From: an uncultured Collinsella sp.
GTDB lineage: Bacteria > Actinomycetota > Coriobacteriia > Coriobacteriales > Coriobacteriaceae
NCBI GenBank assembly: GCA_959018755.1
Contig: CAUEMA010000008.1
Span: 34,163-98,162 of the forward strand
Direction of reading: 5' to 3'
Length of the DNA stretch: 64,000 nucleotides
A program made the translations under genes and the position numbers. This document shows, one piece after another, positions 23,716 through 32,629 of the stretch. Every line of letters starts with the position of its first letter. The stretch's first letter is position 1. Under the pieces are notes generated by a model. The model made no database searches. It was not told the DNA's origin and saw only the letters and a list, made by a program, of their open reading frames with translations.

Positions 23716-25608
23716 ATGGAGATGGATGACAACAAACGTAGACGGAATATGATCCTCTACGTGCTCATCGCCTTCGTCGTCTACCTCGTGCTCTCGACCG
23801 TTCTGTTCCCCAACATCGGTCACACGCAGCAGATTACGAAGACCGATTACTCGACGTTTGTCAAAGCGCTCGATAAGAAGAGTGTCGACAAGGTCGAGTA
23901 CAACACAGACGATTACACGATTTATTACACCAAGAAGGGCGAGGACGAGAACATCGCCTACAAGACGACCGGTGTGCCGAATGACGCGGGCTTTACCGAT
24001 CGCGTGCTTGAATCTGGCGCGTCCCTGGAGTCCGTCGTTCCAGATAAAAACTCGGGTCTGATGACCTACTACCTGCTCACACTCATCCTTCCCATGGCGA
24101 TTTTCTTCCTCATCGGCTGGTGGCTCAACCGCCGCATGAAGAAGGCTATGGGCGATGACGGCCCGTCGATGAACTTTGGTGGCGGCGGTTTTGGCGGCGG
24201 CGGACTGGGCAAGTCCGGTGCTCGCGTGATCGCCTCCAAGGACGTGGGCGTGACCTTTAAGGATGTCGCTGGCCAGGAAGAGGCCAAGGAATCCCTCAAG
24301 GAGGTCGTCGACTTTCTGGAGAAGCCGCAGCGCTACGAGGAAATCGGCGCCAAGCTGCCGCGCGGTGCTCTTCTTGTTGGCCCTCCGGGTACCGGTAAGA
24401 CCCTGCTCGCCAAGGCTGTGGCCGGCGAGGCGGGCGTGCCGTTCTTTAGCATTTCGGGTTCTGAGTTTGTCGAGATGTTCGTCGGCCGTGGCGCCGCCAA
24501 GGTTCGCGATCTGTTTAAGCAGGCCAAGGAAAAGGCGCCGTGCATCGTCTTTATCGACGAGATCGATACCATCGGCAAAAAGCGTGACGGCGGCGGATTT
24601 AGCGGCAATGACGAGCGCGAGCAGACGCTCAACCAGCTGCTGACCGAGATGGACGGCTTCGATAACCACAAAGGCATCGTCGTCCTCGCTGCCACCAACC
24701 GTCCCGACAGCCTCGATCCCGCTCTGCTGCGCCCCGGTCGTTTTGACCGCCGCATCCCCGTTGAACTGCCCGACCTGACCGGCCGTAAGAACATTCTTGA
24801 GCTGCATGCCAAGAGCGTGAAGACGCAGCCGCCGATCGACCTGACTGCGATTGCCCGCGCTACGCCCGGCGCCTCGGGCGCCGACCTGGCCAATATCATC
24901 AACGAGGGCGCCCTGCGTGCCGTCCGCGAGGGTCGCAAGCGCGCCACGCAGGACGATTTTGAGGAGTCGGTGGAGGTCGTCATTGCCGGTCAGCAGCGTA
25001 AGTCGACGGTGCTGTCCGACCACGAGAAGCAGGTCGTTTCTTACCACGAGATCGGCCATGCTATCGTTGCCGCTCGCCAGAAGGGCTCTGCGCCGGTCAC
25101 GAAGATCACCATCGTGCCGCGCACGAGCGGTGCTCTGGGTTACACCATGCAGGTCGAGGAGGATGAGCGCTTCCTGACCACACGCCAGGAGGTCCTGGAC
25201 AAGCTCGCCGTCTATTGCGGTGGCCGTGCAGCCGAGGAGCTCATCTTTGGTGAGATGACGACCGGTGCCGCCAACGATATCGAGCAGGCCACCAAGCTCG
25301 CCCGTAACATGGTGACGCGTTTTGGTATGTCCGATGAGTTTGGCATGATGGCGCTCGGTACCGTTCAGAATGCGTACCTCAACCAGGACACGTCGCTCAC
25401 CTGCGCCCCCGGTACGGCCGAGCGCGTGGACGCGATTGTCGTCAAGCTGATCGAGGATGCGCACGACCGCGCCCTGCAGATTCTGAAGGAGAACAAGTTT
25501 AAGCTCCACGAGCTGGCTCGTTATCTGTACAAGAAGGAGACGATCACGGGCGAGGAGTTCATGAATCTCCTCACGCGCGAGAATCCGCTGATGCCGAAGC
25601 AGCAGTAA
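23716..25608 (+). CDS. ftsH: ATP-dependent zinc metalloprotease FtsH
   Basis: 630 residues from ATG 23716, preferred because GGAG lies 9 bp upstream; ATG 23701 is also in frame. There are two N-terminal membrane segments with an extracytoplasmic loop between, then a Gly-rich linker. The AAA+ domain has Walker A GPPGTGKT (about 222-229), Walker B IVFIDEIDTIG and the second region of homology. The zinc motif is HEIGH near 444 (Ile replaces the usual Ala of HEAGH). It degrades unstable membrane and cytoplasmic proteins. It is a single gene with a strong terminator after it. Confidence 0.96.
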   Translation: MEMDDNKRRRNMILYVLIAFVVYLVLSTVLFPNIGHTQQITKTDYSTFVKALDKKSVDKVEYNTDDYTIYYTKKGEDENIAYKTTGVPNDAGFTDRVLESGASLESVVPDKNSGLMTYYLLTLILPMAIFFLIGWWLNRRMKKAMGDDGPSMNFGGGGFGGGGLGKSGARVIASKDVGVTFKDVAGQEEAKESLKEVVDFLEKPQRYEEIGAKLPRGALLVGPPGTGKTLLAKAVAGEAGVPFFSISGSEFVEMFVGRGAAKVRDLFKQAKEKAPCIVFIDEIDTIGKKRDGGGFSGNDEREQTLNQLLTEMDGFDNHKGIVVLAATNRPDSLDPALLRPGRFDRRIPVELPDLTGRKNILELHAKSVKTQPPIDLTAIARATPGASGADLANIINEGALRAVREGRKRATQDDFEESVEVVIAGQQRKSTVLSDHEKQVVSYHEIGHAIVAARQKGSAPVTKITIVPRTSGALGYTMQVEEDERFLTTRQEVLDKLAVYCGGRAAEELIFGEMTTGAANDIEQATKLARNMVTRFGMSDEFGMMALGTVQNAYLNQDTSLTCAPGTAERVDAIVVKLIEDAHDRALQILKENKFKLHELARYLYKKETITGEEFMNLLTRENPLMPKQQ

Positions 25609-25627
25609 GGCAGGTTACACAGCATCG

Positions 25628-25666
25628 AACGCCCCATTTGAGCTTCTATCTCAAATGGGGCGTTTT
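25628..25666 (+). terminator. Terminator after ftsH
   Basis: AACGCCCCATTTGAG pairs perfectly with CTCAAATGGGGCGTT (7-nt loop), followed by TTG. The next gene begins 17 bp later, so that gene depends on read-through or a promoter within this region. Confidence 0.75.
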
Positions 25667-25683
25667 GCTTGGGAAGGATATGC

Positions 25684-26139
25684 ATGAAGATCGTGGTAAG
25701 TGCCTGCTTGATGGGCGAGAGCTGCAAGTATAACGGGCTCGACAATTGCCTTCGCGAACTGGTCGAGGCCTGCGAGCGTACGGGGACCGAGGTCCTCTTG
25801 GTGTGTCCTGAGGTCTTTGGGGGTCTTCCCACGCCGCGCAAGCCGTCCGAGATTGTGAACGGCGAGGTTCGTACCTGCGAGGGCATCTCGGTTGATCGCG
25901 AATTTCGCCTGGGTGCCCAACGTGCGCTCGATATGTGCGAGCAGGCGGGCGGACCGGAAGAGATAGTCGCGTGCATCCTTCAGGACCGCAGCCCCTCGTG
26001 CGGTGCGGGTCACATCTACGACGGCACCTTTAGCGGTACGCTCACCGCGGGCAACGGTGTTTTTGTCGACCTGCTCCTGCGCAATGGGTACCGTGTGATC
26101 CAAGCGAGTGAATTCGATCCCAGCATGCTGGAGCAATAA
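25684..26139 (+). CDS. DUF523 family protein
   Basis: 151 residues. ATG at 25684 chosen because GGAAGG lies 6 bp upstream. DUF523 pattern: VVSACLMGESCKYNGLDN at the N-terminus, CPEVFGGLPTPRKPSEI, and LQDRSPSCGAGHIYDGTFSG with conserved Cys. Family function is unknown; conserved Cys residues suggest metal binding or thiol chemistry. It is flanked by terminators on both sides, so is probably a single-gene unit. Confidence 0.85.
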   Translation: MKIVVSACLMGESCKYNGLDNCLRELVEACERTGTEVLLVCPEVFGGLPTPRKPSEIVNGEVRTCEGISVDREFRLGAQRALDMCEQAGGPEEIVACILQDRSPSCGAGHIYDGTFSGTLTAGNGVFVDLLLRNGYRVIQASEFDPSMLEQ

Positions 26140-26140
26140 A

Positions 26141-26181
26141 AAAACCACCACAAAGGTGCCTGTCCCCTTTGTGGTGGTTTT
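26141..26181. repeat. Mirrored hairpin repeat, copy A (bidirectional terminator)
   Basis: Perfect 16-bp arms AAAACCACCACAAAGG and its complement around TGCCTGTCC, with A and T tracts outside. It starts two bases after a stop codon and lies between convergent genes. Copy B at 33934-33974 is the same element in inverted orientation, including the 9-nt loop. Confidence 0.85.
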
Positions 26182-26190
26182 GGGTTAGAG

Positions 26191-27273
26191 CTAGAGCGTG
26201 TGACCGTAGGTGTTGGCAGCCTTTATGGCGGCGACGAACTTTTCGTCGGTGAAGGGCTCGGGGTTTCCCTGCTTCCACTCGTTGGTGGCGTGTGCGTACT
26301 CGCACAGGGCAGGGATATCGGCCTCGGAAAGCCCGACCTGCTCAAGCGTCACGGGTAGCCCCATTTGCTTGTTAAAGGCGGCGTAGCGCTCAAGGTTCTC
26401 GGTATCGCCCGTATAGGCAAACAGCACCAGCACGCCCAAGCTCACGACCTCGCCGTGTAGGTAGGAGCCCTTGCGCGGAATGCTGCACGTGGCGTTGTAG
26501 AACGCATGCGCCACGCTCGAGTTGTAGTAGTAATCGTTTTGGTTGGTCAGGTTGGAAACGTAGCCAGTGTTGACCACGATATCGAGCGCGATTTGCTTGA
26601 CGGCTTCGGTCGATTGGTCCTGGCGTACGTCCTCAAGACCCTGCACGCCGTAGGTAAACAGCGGCTCGGAGCAGGTGTGCGCGAGTGCCAGGCCAAGTCC
26701 GGCGGTGTGCTCCAGGTTGCCGGCGCTCGTGGCGTACTCGACCTCGGGCTGCTTGGACAGGGCATCGCCCACGCCGGCCCAGAAGTACTCCGCCGGAGCC
26801 TCGGCGATGATCTTGGGATTGATGAAGATGTGCGCGGGACGGTTAGGGTACGAATAGCCCTCGAGCGAGCCGTCGTCGTTGTAGACAACGGCAATGGCGG
26901 TCGCGGCCGAGCAGTTGGAGCAGATCGTCGGCACCGTAAAGACGATCTTCTTGAGCTCGATGGCTGCGGTCTTGACGGTGTCGAGCGCCTTTCCGCCGCC
27001 ACAGGCGATGAGCACGTCTGCTTCTTGGCAGGCCGGGGAGTTCACAACCTTGGCGATATTGGTGCGCGTGCTGTTGGTGCCGTAGACGCGCGTCTCCAGG
27101 ACCTCTACATCGGTGCCCTCAAGTGCCGCCTCGATGCCCGGCAGCGCTGCAGCCAGGGCTCGCTTGCCGCCGATGATGGCAACTTTGGTCGCTCCGTATT
27201 CGGTCAGCGCGGCGGGCAGCTCGTCAAAGCAGTCCTCGCCGACGGTATAGTCGCTCATTCCAATCGTGCGCAT
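26191..27273 (-). CDS. Iron-containing alcohol dehydrogenase, glycerol dehydrogenase-like
   Basis: 360 residues. NAD-binding motif CGGGKALDT near 92; the metal-ligand pattern of group III dehydrogenases is seen as GVGDALSK, SVAHAFYNA and SYLHGEVVSLGVL. The overall length and order fit the GldA-like clade. It would oxidise a polyol or reduce a ketone with NAD(H); the real substrate cannot be decided. The start has GAAGG upstream; an ATG five codons later is an alternative. Single gene, divergent from the T-box/ileS unit. Confidence 0.85.
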   Translation of the reverse strand: MRTIGMSDYTVGEDCFDELPAALTEYGATKVAIIGGKRALAAALPGIEAALEGTDVEVLETRVYGTNSTRTNIAKVVNSPACQEADVLIACGGGKALDTVKTAAIELKKIVFTVPTICSNCSAATAIAVVYNDDGSLEGYSYPNRPAHIFINPKIIAEAPAEYFWAGVGDALSKQPEVEYATSAGNLEHTAGLGLALAHTCSEPLFTYGVQGLEDVRQDQSTEAVKQIALDIVVNTGYVSNLTNQNDYYYNSSVAHAFYNATCSIPRKGSYLHGEVVSLGVLVLFAYTGDTENLERYAAFNKQMGLPVTLEQVGLSEADIPALCEYAHATNEWKQGNPEPFTDEKFVAAIKAANTYGHTL

Positions 27274-27378
27274 AGCAACCTTCTTTCGTTCGATAGAGTG
27301 CTTTCAGGTATTTTGCTCCAAGAGAAGGGCTGTAATAGCGACAAATTTCGAACGTATAAAACCAGTGTTAAGGGTTTT

Positions 27379-27406
27379 TTGCCGGCGTGGAACGTGCTAG
27401 CATACT
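27379..27406 (+). promoter_or_regulatory. Promoter of the T-box leader and ileS
   Basis: TTGCCG, a 16-bp spacer and CATACT. The predicted start near 27413 fits the 5' end of the T-box fold. Confidence 0.55.
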
Positions 27407-27412
27407 CCGCAT

Positions 27413-27716
27413 AAGCGTTGATGGGGACGAGTAGTCGGCCATTCGCATGCCACAGAGAGCGGGGAGCGCTGAGAACCCGTGCATGCGACCGATGAAAATC
27501 ACCCCGGAGCTGCGGTCCCAACGGACGCGCCGCATGGGCACGTCTTAGTAGATATCGCCGAGATGGTCGTCGATACAGGCCAGCCGAGTAACGGATGCGA
27601 GCGCGCGATTACGCGGGCGAGGGCATCTAAGCTGGGTGGTTAAGCGAAGAGCTTTTGCGGGCGTACGGTCCGTTTTGTGGCGCTTCGTCCCAGCTTGTTG
27701 GGACGGGCGCTTTTTT
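27413..27716 (+). ncRNA. T-box riboswitch, isoleucine-specific, ahead of ileS
   Basis: Stem I landmarks occur in the expected order: GGGGACGAGTAG, the CACAGAGAGCGGGG / GCTGAGAACCCG arm, then GAAAATCACCCCGGAGC, whose specifier ATC (27498-27500) reads isoleucine. The bulge TGGT (27637-27640) can pair with the ACCA end of uncharged tRNA-Ile. GCTGGG (27631-27636) can pair with CCCAGC (27690-27695), and AAGCG (27642-27646) with CGCTT (27681-27685), forming an antiterminator exclusive with the terminator at 27680-27716. The second helix replaces the consensus ACCGCG. Uncharged tRNA-Ile would raise ileS transcription. Confidence 0.9.
27680..27716 (+). terminator. T-box-controlled terminator before ileS
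   Basis: GTCCCA pairs with TGGGAC, extended by GCGC pairing outside, followed by six Ts. Its 5' strand is the one captured by the antiterminator. Confidence 0.8.
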
Positions 27717-27759
27717 GGTGCCCAACGGGCGTGCGCGCCCACGACATGAAAGGGGTACC

Positions 27760-30561
27760 GTGGCAAACGAGTACAATCAGACGATGAATCTGCCCAAGAC
27801 CGGTTTTCCCATGCGTGCCGGTCTTTCCAAGTCCGAGCCCAAGCGACTCAAGGACTGGCAGGACAACAAGGTCTACGAGCAGGTTCTGAAGAAGAACGAG
27901 GGTCACAAGAAGTTCGTGCTGCACGACGGCCCTCCGTACGCCAACGGCCCGATCCACATCGGCCATGCCATGAACAAGATCTCCAAGGACATGATCAACC
28001 GCTACTGGATGATGCAGGGCTATGAGGTTCCCTATGTCCCCGGTTGGGACTGCCACGGTCAGCCGATTGAGCACAAGGTCGAGGAGAAGCTCGGCACCGA
28101 GAAGTTCAACCAGACCTCCACGGCTAAGATCCGCGAGCTTTGCAATAAGTTCGCTGTCGAGAACATCGAGCTGCAGAAGGCCGGCTTCCGTCGCCTGGGC
28201 GTGCTCGGCGACTGGGATAACCCCTACCTGACGCTCTATCACCAGCATGACGCTGCCGACATCGAGGTCTTCAAGGCCATGTTCGATAAGGGTATGATCT
28301 ATCGCGGTCACAAGCCCGTCCATTGGTGCAAGCACTGCCACACCGCACTCGCTGAGGCCGAGATTGAGTACTCCGACGAGACGAGCCCGTCCATCTTCGT
28401 GCGCTTTGAGATGACCTCCAAGCCCGCAGGCCTCGAGAACTTCGACGGCCCGGTCGACTTTATCATCTGGACGACCACGCCGTGGACCATCCCCTCCGAC
28501 CAGGCAGTTTCTCTCAAGCCCGGCGCCGCCTATGTCGCCGTTGAGCACGAGGGTCGTGCCGAGGTCATGCTCGAGGACCTGGCTCCCAAGTGCTGCGAGG
28601 AGTTTGGTTGGGAGTACACCCCGGTTATGGTCGACGGTAAGCCCTATGTGGTTCCCGCCGAGACCTTCCACCACATCCACTACAAGCAGCCGATCTTTGA
28701 TGGTGTTGAGGGCGTGGCGCTGCTGGCCGATTACGTCGGTGTCGATGACGGTACCGGTATCGTCCACAACTCGCCCGGTCACGGCGTCGACGACTACTTC
28801 GCCTGCCTCAAGGAGGGCATCACCGACATTTGCATGCCGGTCGATGACGACGGCAAGTTCTACACCGGCGAGGAGTTTGGCACCGGCGGCCCCTTCAGCG
28901 GCATGGATACCGACGAGGCCAACCCGCACATCATCGAGTTCCTGCGCGAGCGCGGCACCCTGGTCCTCGAGAAGAAGATCACGCACAGCTATCCGCACTG
29001 CTGGCGCTGCAAGCACCCGGTGCTCTTCCGTGCTACCGACCAGTGGTTTGTCTCGATGGACAAGACCGGCTTGCGCGAGCAGGCTGGCAAAGAGGTCCGC
29101 GAGAACGTTAAGTGGTATCCGGCCCACGCGGCCAACCGCATCGGCGCCATGGTCGAGCAGCGTCCCGACTGGTGCATCAGCCGTCAGCGCAACTGGGGCG
29201 TGCCTATCCCCAGCTACACTTGCGCCGACTGCGGTGAGAAGGTCATGAACGACGCCACGCTCGACGCCGTCATCAAGCTCTTCCACGAGAAGGGCTCCGA
29301 CGCCTGGTTCATCGACGCTCCCGAGAGCTACCTGGGCGAGGCCTGCGTCTGCCCCAAGTGCGGCGGCCATCACCTCAAGGCCGATAAGGACATCCTCGAC
29401 GTGTGGTGGGATTCCGGCGTCTCTTGGAAGGCCGTCTGCGAGTACCGTCCCGAGCTGGAGTATCCGGCTGATGTGTACCTCGAGGGCTCCGACCAGCACC
29501 GCGGTTGGTTCCAAAGCTCGCTGCTCACCTCGGTGGGCGCCAACGGCCACGCTCCGTACAAGGCGGTTGTCTCGCAGGGCTTCACCCTCGACGGCCAGGG
29601 CCGTAAGATGTCCAAGTCGCTCGGCAACGTCATCGACCCCAATAAGGTCTGCGACGAGATGGGCGCTGACATCATCCGTCTGTGGGTTGCATCCGTCGAT
29701 ACCAGCTCCGACGTGTCCATCGACCACGAGATCCTTGCTCGTACGTCCGATGCCTACCGTCGTTTCCGCAACACGCTGCGCTTCCTGCTCTCCGAGCTCG
29801 AGGGTCAGTTTGAGCCCGAGACCGACGGCGTCGCCTTTGCCGACCTGCTGCCGCTCGATAAGCTCATGGTTGCCCGCCTGACCCAGGTCCAGGCCGAGGT
29901 CGACGACGCTTACGCCAGCTACGAGTTCCCGCGCGCTTACCGTGCGCTTTACGACTTCGTGGTTACCGAGCTCTCCAACGTGTACCTCGACGCCCTGAAG
30001 GACCGTCTGTACTGCGAGAAGCCCGGCTCGCTCGAGCGCCGCAGCGCCCAGACCGTGCTCGCCGAGCTCTTCTCGATGCTCATGCGCGACCTGCAGCCGA
30101 TCCTGTCCTATACCGTCGACGAGGCCATGGCATATGCGCCCGCCGGCTGCGTCGATCACCAGAAGTACGCCGCGCTGCTCGATTGGTACAAGTCGCCCAT
30201 CACGGTCGACGAGGCCAATGAGTTTGAGGGCGTGCTCGAGGCTTCGCTCGAGCTCCGTAGCGCCGTGACCAAGGCCCTTGAGGATGCCCGTTCTGCCGGC
30301 ACCTTCACTAAGAGCCAGCAGGTCCGCGTCAAGGCGGTCGTTCCCGCCGAGATGTACGCGCTGCTGACCGGTGATAAGGCCGTCGACCTGGCCGAGTTCT
30401 ACATCGTCTCCGATGTTGAGCTGACCCAGGGCGAGGAACTCTCCGTTGCCATTGAAGCTGCCGAGGGCGAGTGCTGCGACCGTTGCTGGAACTACCGCAC
30501 CACCGTCGGCGAGTACAACGGCCACGCTCATATTTGCAAGCGCTGCGCCGATGCTTTGTAG
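27760..30561 (+). CDS. ileS: Isoleucyl-tRNA synthetase
   Basis: 933 residues. GTG at 27760 chosen because AAAGGGG precedes it; the open frame continues upstream into the T-box terminator. HIGH motif GPIHIGHAMNKI near 62, CP1 editing domain, KMSKSLGN near 614. A C-terminal zinc finger CCDRCWNYRTT...CKRCADAL ends the protein, as in the bacterial (type 1, mupirocin-sensitive-like) clade. It attaches isoleucine to tRNA-Ile and edits Val-tRNA. Controlled by the T-box immediately upstream. Confidence 0.97.
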   Translation: MANEYNQTMNLPKTGFPMRAGLSKSEPKRLKDWQDNKVYEQVLKKNEGHKKFVLHDGPPYANGPIHIGHAMNKISKDMINRYWMMQGYEVPYVPGWDCHGQPIEHKVEEKLGTEKFNQTSTAKIRELCNKFAVENIELQKAGFRRLGVLGDWDNPYLTLYHQHDAADIEVFKAMFDKGMIYRGHKPVHWCKHCHTALAEAEIEYSDETSPSIFVRFEMTSKPAGLENFDGPVDFIIWTTTPWTIPSDQAVSLKPGAAYVAVEHEGRAEVMLEDLAPKCCEEFGWEYTPVMVDGKPYVVPAETFHHIHYKQPIFDGVEGVALLADYVGVDDGTGIVHNSPGHGVDDYFACLKEGITDICMPVDDDGKFYTGEEFGTGGPFSGMDTDEANPHIIEFLRERGTLVLEKKITHSYPHCWRCKHPVLFRATDQWFVSMDKTGLREQAGKEVRENVKWYPAHAANRIGAMVEQRPDWCISRQRNWGVPIPSYTCADCGEKVMNDATLDAVIKLFHEKGSDAWFIDAPESYLGEACVCPKCGGHHLKADKDILDVWWDSGVSWKAVCEYRPELEYPADVYLEGSDQHRGWFQSSLLTSVGANGHAPYKAVVSQGFTLDGQGRKMSKSLGNVIDPNKVCDEMGADIIRLWVASVDTSSDVSIDHEILARTSDAYRRFRNTLRFLLSELEGQFEPETDGVAFADLLPLDKLMVARLTQVQAEVDDAYASYEFPRAYRALYDFVVTELSNVYLDALKDRLYCEKPGSLERRSAQTVLAELFSMLMRDLQPILSYTVDEAMAYAPAGCVDHQKYAALLDWYKSPITVDEANEFEGVLEASLELRSAVTKALEDARSAGTFTKSQQVRVKAVVPAEMYALLTGDKAVDLAEFYIVSDVELTQGEELSVAIEAAEGECCDRCWNYRTTVGEYNGHAHICKRCADAL

Positions 30562-30601
30562 GTTGCGGCGTTCGTAGAACGCCGTAACCTACCGACGCTG
30601 C

Positions 30602-30699
30602 AAACGCCCCTAAGCGGCAATCTGACGTTCAATCGTCGGTCGCGTACCAAAGTACGCTTCCCTCCTCTTTCACGTCACCTTGCTCGCTTAGGGACGTTT
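30602..30699. repeat. Imperfect inverted repeat with 15-bp arms
   Basis: AAACGCCCCTAAGCG and CGCTTAGGGACGTTT match at 14 of 15 positions, 68 nt apart. Inside lies GCGTAC-CAAA-GTACGC (30642-30657). The GGGAC core again appears. Confidence 0.6.
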
Positions 30700-30783
30700 T
30701 CGCTGTTGGTGACGATAACGCGGCGTTTCCATTGCTGGAGCTAGAGGCTTTCTTTCGACTTGCGTTTTTAGTCGAAAGCTATT

Positions 30784-30822
30784 AAGCGACATTCCGTTAT
30801 TCGGAATGTCGCTTTCGTTTTT
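30784..30822 (+). terminator. Terminator downstream of ileS
   Basis: AAGCGACATTCCG pairs with CGGAATGTCGCTT (5-nt loop), followed by TCGTTTTT. Confidence 0.75.
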
Positions 30823-30934
30823 AGCTGGTTATTTCGCTTGCGTTGGTGGATATGTCGTGCGTTCTGCGTATGGCAATATAAGATAGTTCTTTGTATTAAA
30901 CGTAATTCGATGATCTTGAGGGTAGGGGATTTCT

Positions 30935-31534
30935 TTGGGTCGTGCTGGGGATATGACGCCGCCTTTGCGCTGGCGGTTAGGTGTTGCTGGTGGGGTGGTG
31001 CTGGTTGTGCTGCTTTTTGATCAGCTGACCAAGCTTGCGGTTCGTGCCGTGGGCGACGCTTTGCATGTGACTGTTATCCCCGGTGTGATCGACTTCCTGT
31101 TTGTCCGCAATATCGGTGCTGCCTTTAGCATGGGCGAGGGGCATGGCGTTGCGTTTGCTTTGCTGGCGCTTGCGGTCATTGTCGCCATTGCCGTGTACTT
31201 GCTTCGCGCGCCCCAGCTTGCTCGCTTGGAGGTTGTGGGCATGGCTATGGTCGCGGGCGGTGCTATCGGCAACGCTATCGATCGTTTGGCCTTTGGCTTT
31301 GTGACCGATTTTATTGCCACCACCTTCATCGACTTTCCCGTCTTCAATGTGGCCGATATCGGCATTACGGTCGGTGTTGTGCTGGCGCTTATCGGTTACA
31401 TGTTCTTGAGTCCCGCCGCTCGCGAGGTCGATGCGACTGCTGAGCTCAATGCCCGTGATGAGGCCCGCGCTAAGCGCAAAGCCAAGCAGCGTGGGGAGCG
31501 TGCCCGCAAGATTCGCGAAAGGAATGATCGTTAA
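30935..31534 (+). CDS. lspA: Lipoprotein signal peptidase LspA
   Basis: 199 residues from TTG 30935, preferred because GGTAGGGG lies 5 bp upstream; ATG 30953 is the alternative. Four membrane segments with FLFVRNIGAAFSMGEG, AIGNAIDRLAFGFVTDFI and FNVADIGITVG, which hold the two catalytic Asp residues. It cleaves the signal peptide of prolipoproteins after lipid modification. The C-terminus carries about 35 extra residues, mostly Arg/Lys/Ala/Glu, not part of the usual enzyme. It overlaps the next start by one base (TAATG). Confidence 0.94.
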   Translation: MGRAGDMTPPLRWRLGVAGGVVLVVLLFDQLTKLAVRAVGDALHVTVIPGVIDFLFVRNIGAAFSMGEGHGVAFALLALAVIVAIAVYLLRAPQLARLEVVGMAMVAGGAIGNAIDRLAFGFVTDFIATTFIDFPVFNVADIGITVGVVLALIGYMFLSPAAREVDATAELNARDEARAKRKAKQRGERARKIRERNDR

Positions 31535-32547
31535 TGGCCGACATCCATATTCTTGTTGCCGACGATTGCTCTGGCCAGCGTCTCGACGCCTTTTTGGGTG
31601 CCAACGACGGCTGCCCCACGCGCTCTGCCTGCGCGTATCTGATCGAGGGCGGCGCCGTAATCGTGAACGGCGAGACCTGTCTGTCAAAAAAGTATGCCGT
31701 ACGCGCCGGTGACCGCATCTCGGTCGACCTGCCCGAGCCGCACGATCCCACCGATGTGATTCCCGAGGCCATCCCGCTCGACATTCGCTATGAGGACGAC
31801 TATCTCATTGTGCTCTCCAAGCAGCGCGGGCTGGTGTGCCATCCCGCCCACGGCCACGAGAGCGGCACGCTTGCGAACGCCTTGGTCTACCACTGCGGTA
31901 TCGATCATCTTGGTACCGTGCAGGGTGAGGACCGCCCCGGCATCGTGCATCGCCTGGATCGCGATACCTCGGGCCTTATGCTCGCGGCAAAAGACGACGA
32001 CACCCAGCGCGCGCTTCAAAATCTCATTCGCACGCGTGCGCTCGACCGCCGCTATATCACGCTTGTCCACGGGCACATCACCATGGACGAGGGCACCATC
32101 AATACCGGTATCGCCCGTTCTACGCGCGACCGCGTCAAGATGGCGGTTTCGGACGACCCCTTTGCCCGTCAGGCCATTACGACCTTTAAAGTCCTCGAGC
32201 GCTTTGATTCCACGCGCTTTGACGATGGTTATACGCTCGTTGAGTGCCATCTGTTTACCGGGCGCACGCACCAGATTCGCGTGCATATGCGTCATATCAA
32301 CCACGCCTGCGTGGGCGATCCACTTTACGGCAAGTGCGATGCGCGCGCCGACCAGGGCCTGACCAGGCAGTTCCTTCATTCCTGGCGCGTGGCGTTCGAC
32401 CATCCCGTGACGGGGGAGCGCATTGAGTGCCGCGACGAGTTGCCGTGGGATCTCGCTGCGGTTCTCGACGATCTGGCTCCGCGCTCGCTCGGTCGCACGG
32501 CCGTTGGAGATGAAATCGTTCCGCAGCTCGGTCTTCTCGAAGCCTAG
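31534..32547 (+). CDS. RluA/RluD family pseudouridine synthase
   Basis: 337 residues. N-terminal S4 RNA-binding domain (GQRLDAFLG...LIEGGAVIVNGE), then the catalytic motif VHRLDRDTSGLMLAAKDD with its Asp nucleophile, and GRTHQIRVHMRHINHACVGDPLYG. It converts selected uridines in rRNA (RluD-like) or tRNA to pseudouridine; exact targets not readable. Coupled to lspA by TAATG, the usual lspA-rluD order in Gram-positives. Confidence 0.92.
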   Translation: MADIHILVADDCSGQRLDAFLGANDGCPTRSACAYLIEGGAVIVNGETCLSKKYAVRAGDRISVDLPEPHDPTDVIPEAIPLDIRYEDDYLIVLSKQRGLVCHPAHGHESGTLANALVYHCGIDHLGTVQGEDRPGIVHRLDRDTSGLMLAAKDDDTQRALQNLIRTRALDRRYITLVHGHITMDEGTINTGIARSTRDRVKMAVSDDPFARQAITTFKVLERFDSTRFDDGYTLVECHLFTGRTHQIRVHMRHINHACVGDPLYGKCDARADQGLTRQFLHSWRVAFDHPVTGERIECRDELPWDLAAVLDDLAPRSLGRTAVGDEIVPQLGLLEA

Positions 32548-32629
32548 CCAGTATTAGGTGGTTTCTTGAACTCGGTAAGCCTGCGGTAAGATATACGGTT
32601 GTTTACGTAACGCGTTCTCGGGAGCCTGC

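Larger units (their letters stand above)
30562..30934. other. 373-bp intergenic region rich in inverted repeats, no gene
   Basis: No convincing reading frame. It holds GTTGCGGCGTTC/GAACGCCGTAAC (30563-30589), a long imperfect repeat (30602-30616 with 30685-30699) around a GCGTAC/GTACGC hairpin, a CTTTCGACT/AGTCGAAAG hairpin (30752-30778), and a clear terminator (30784-30822). The rest up to the lspA start is A/T-rich and may hold the lspA promoter. Confidence 0.6.

Noticed and set aside
27640..30531. A 963-codon open frame on the minus strand opposite ileS
   Set aside because: Same reason: a GC-driven shadow of a confident gene, and it would run through the T-box terminator.
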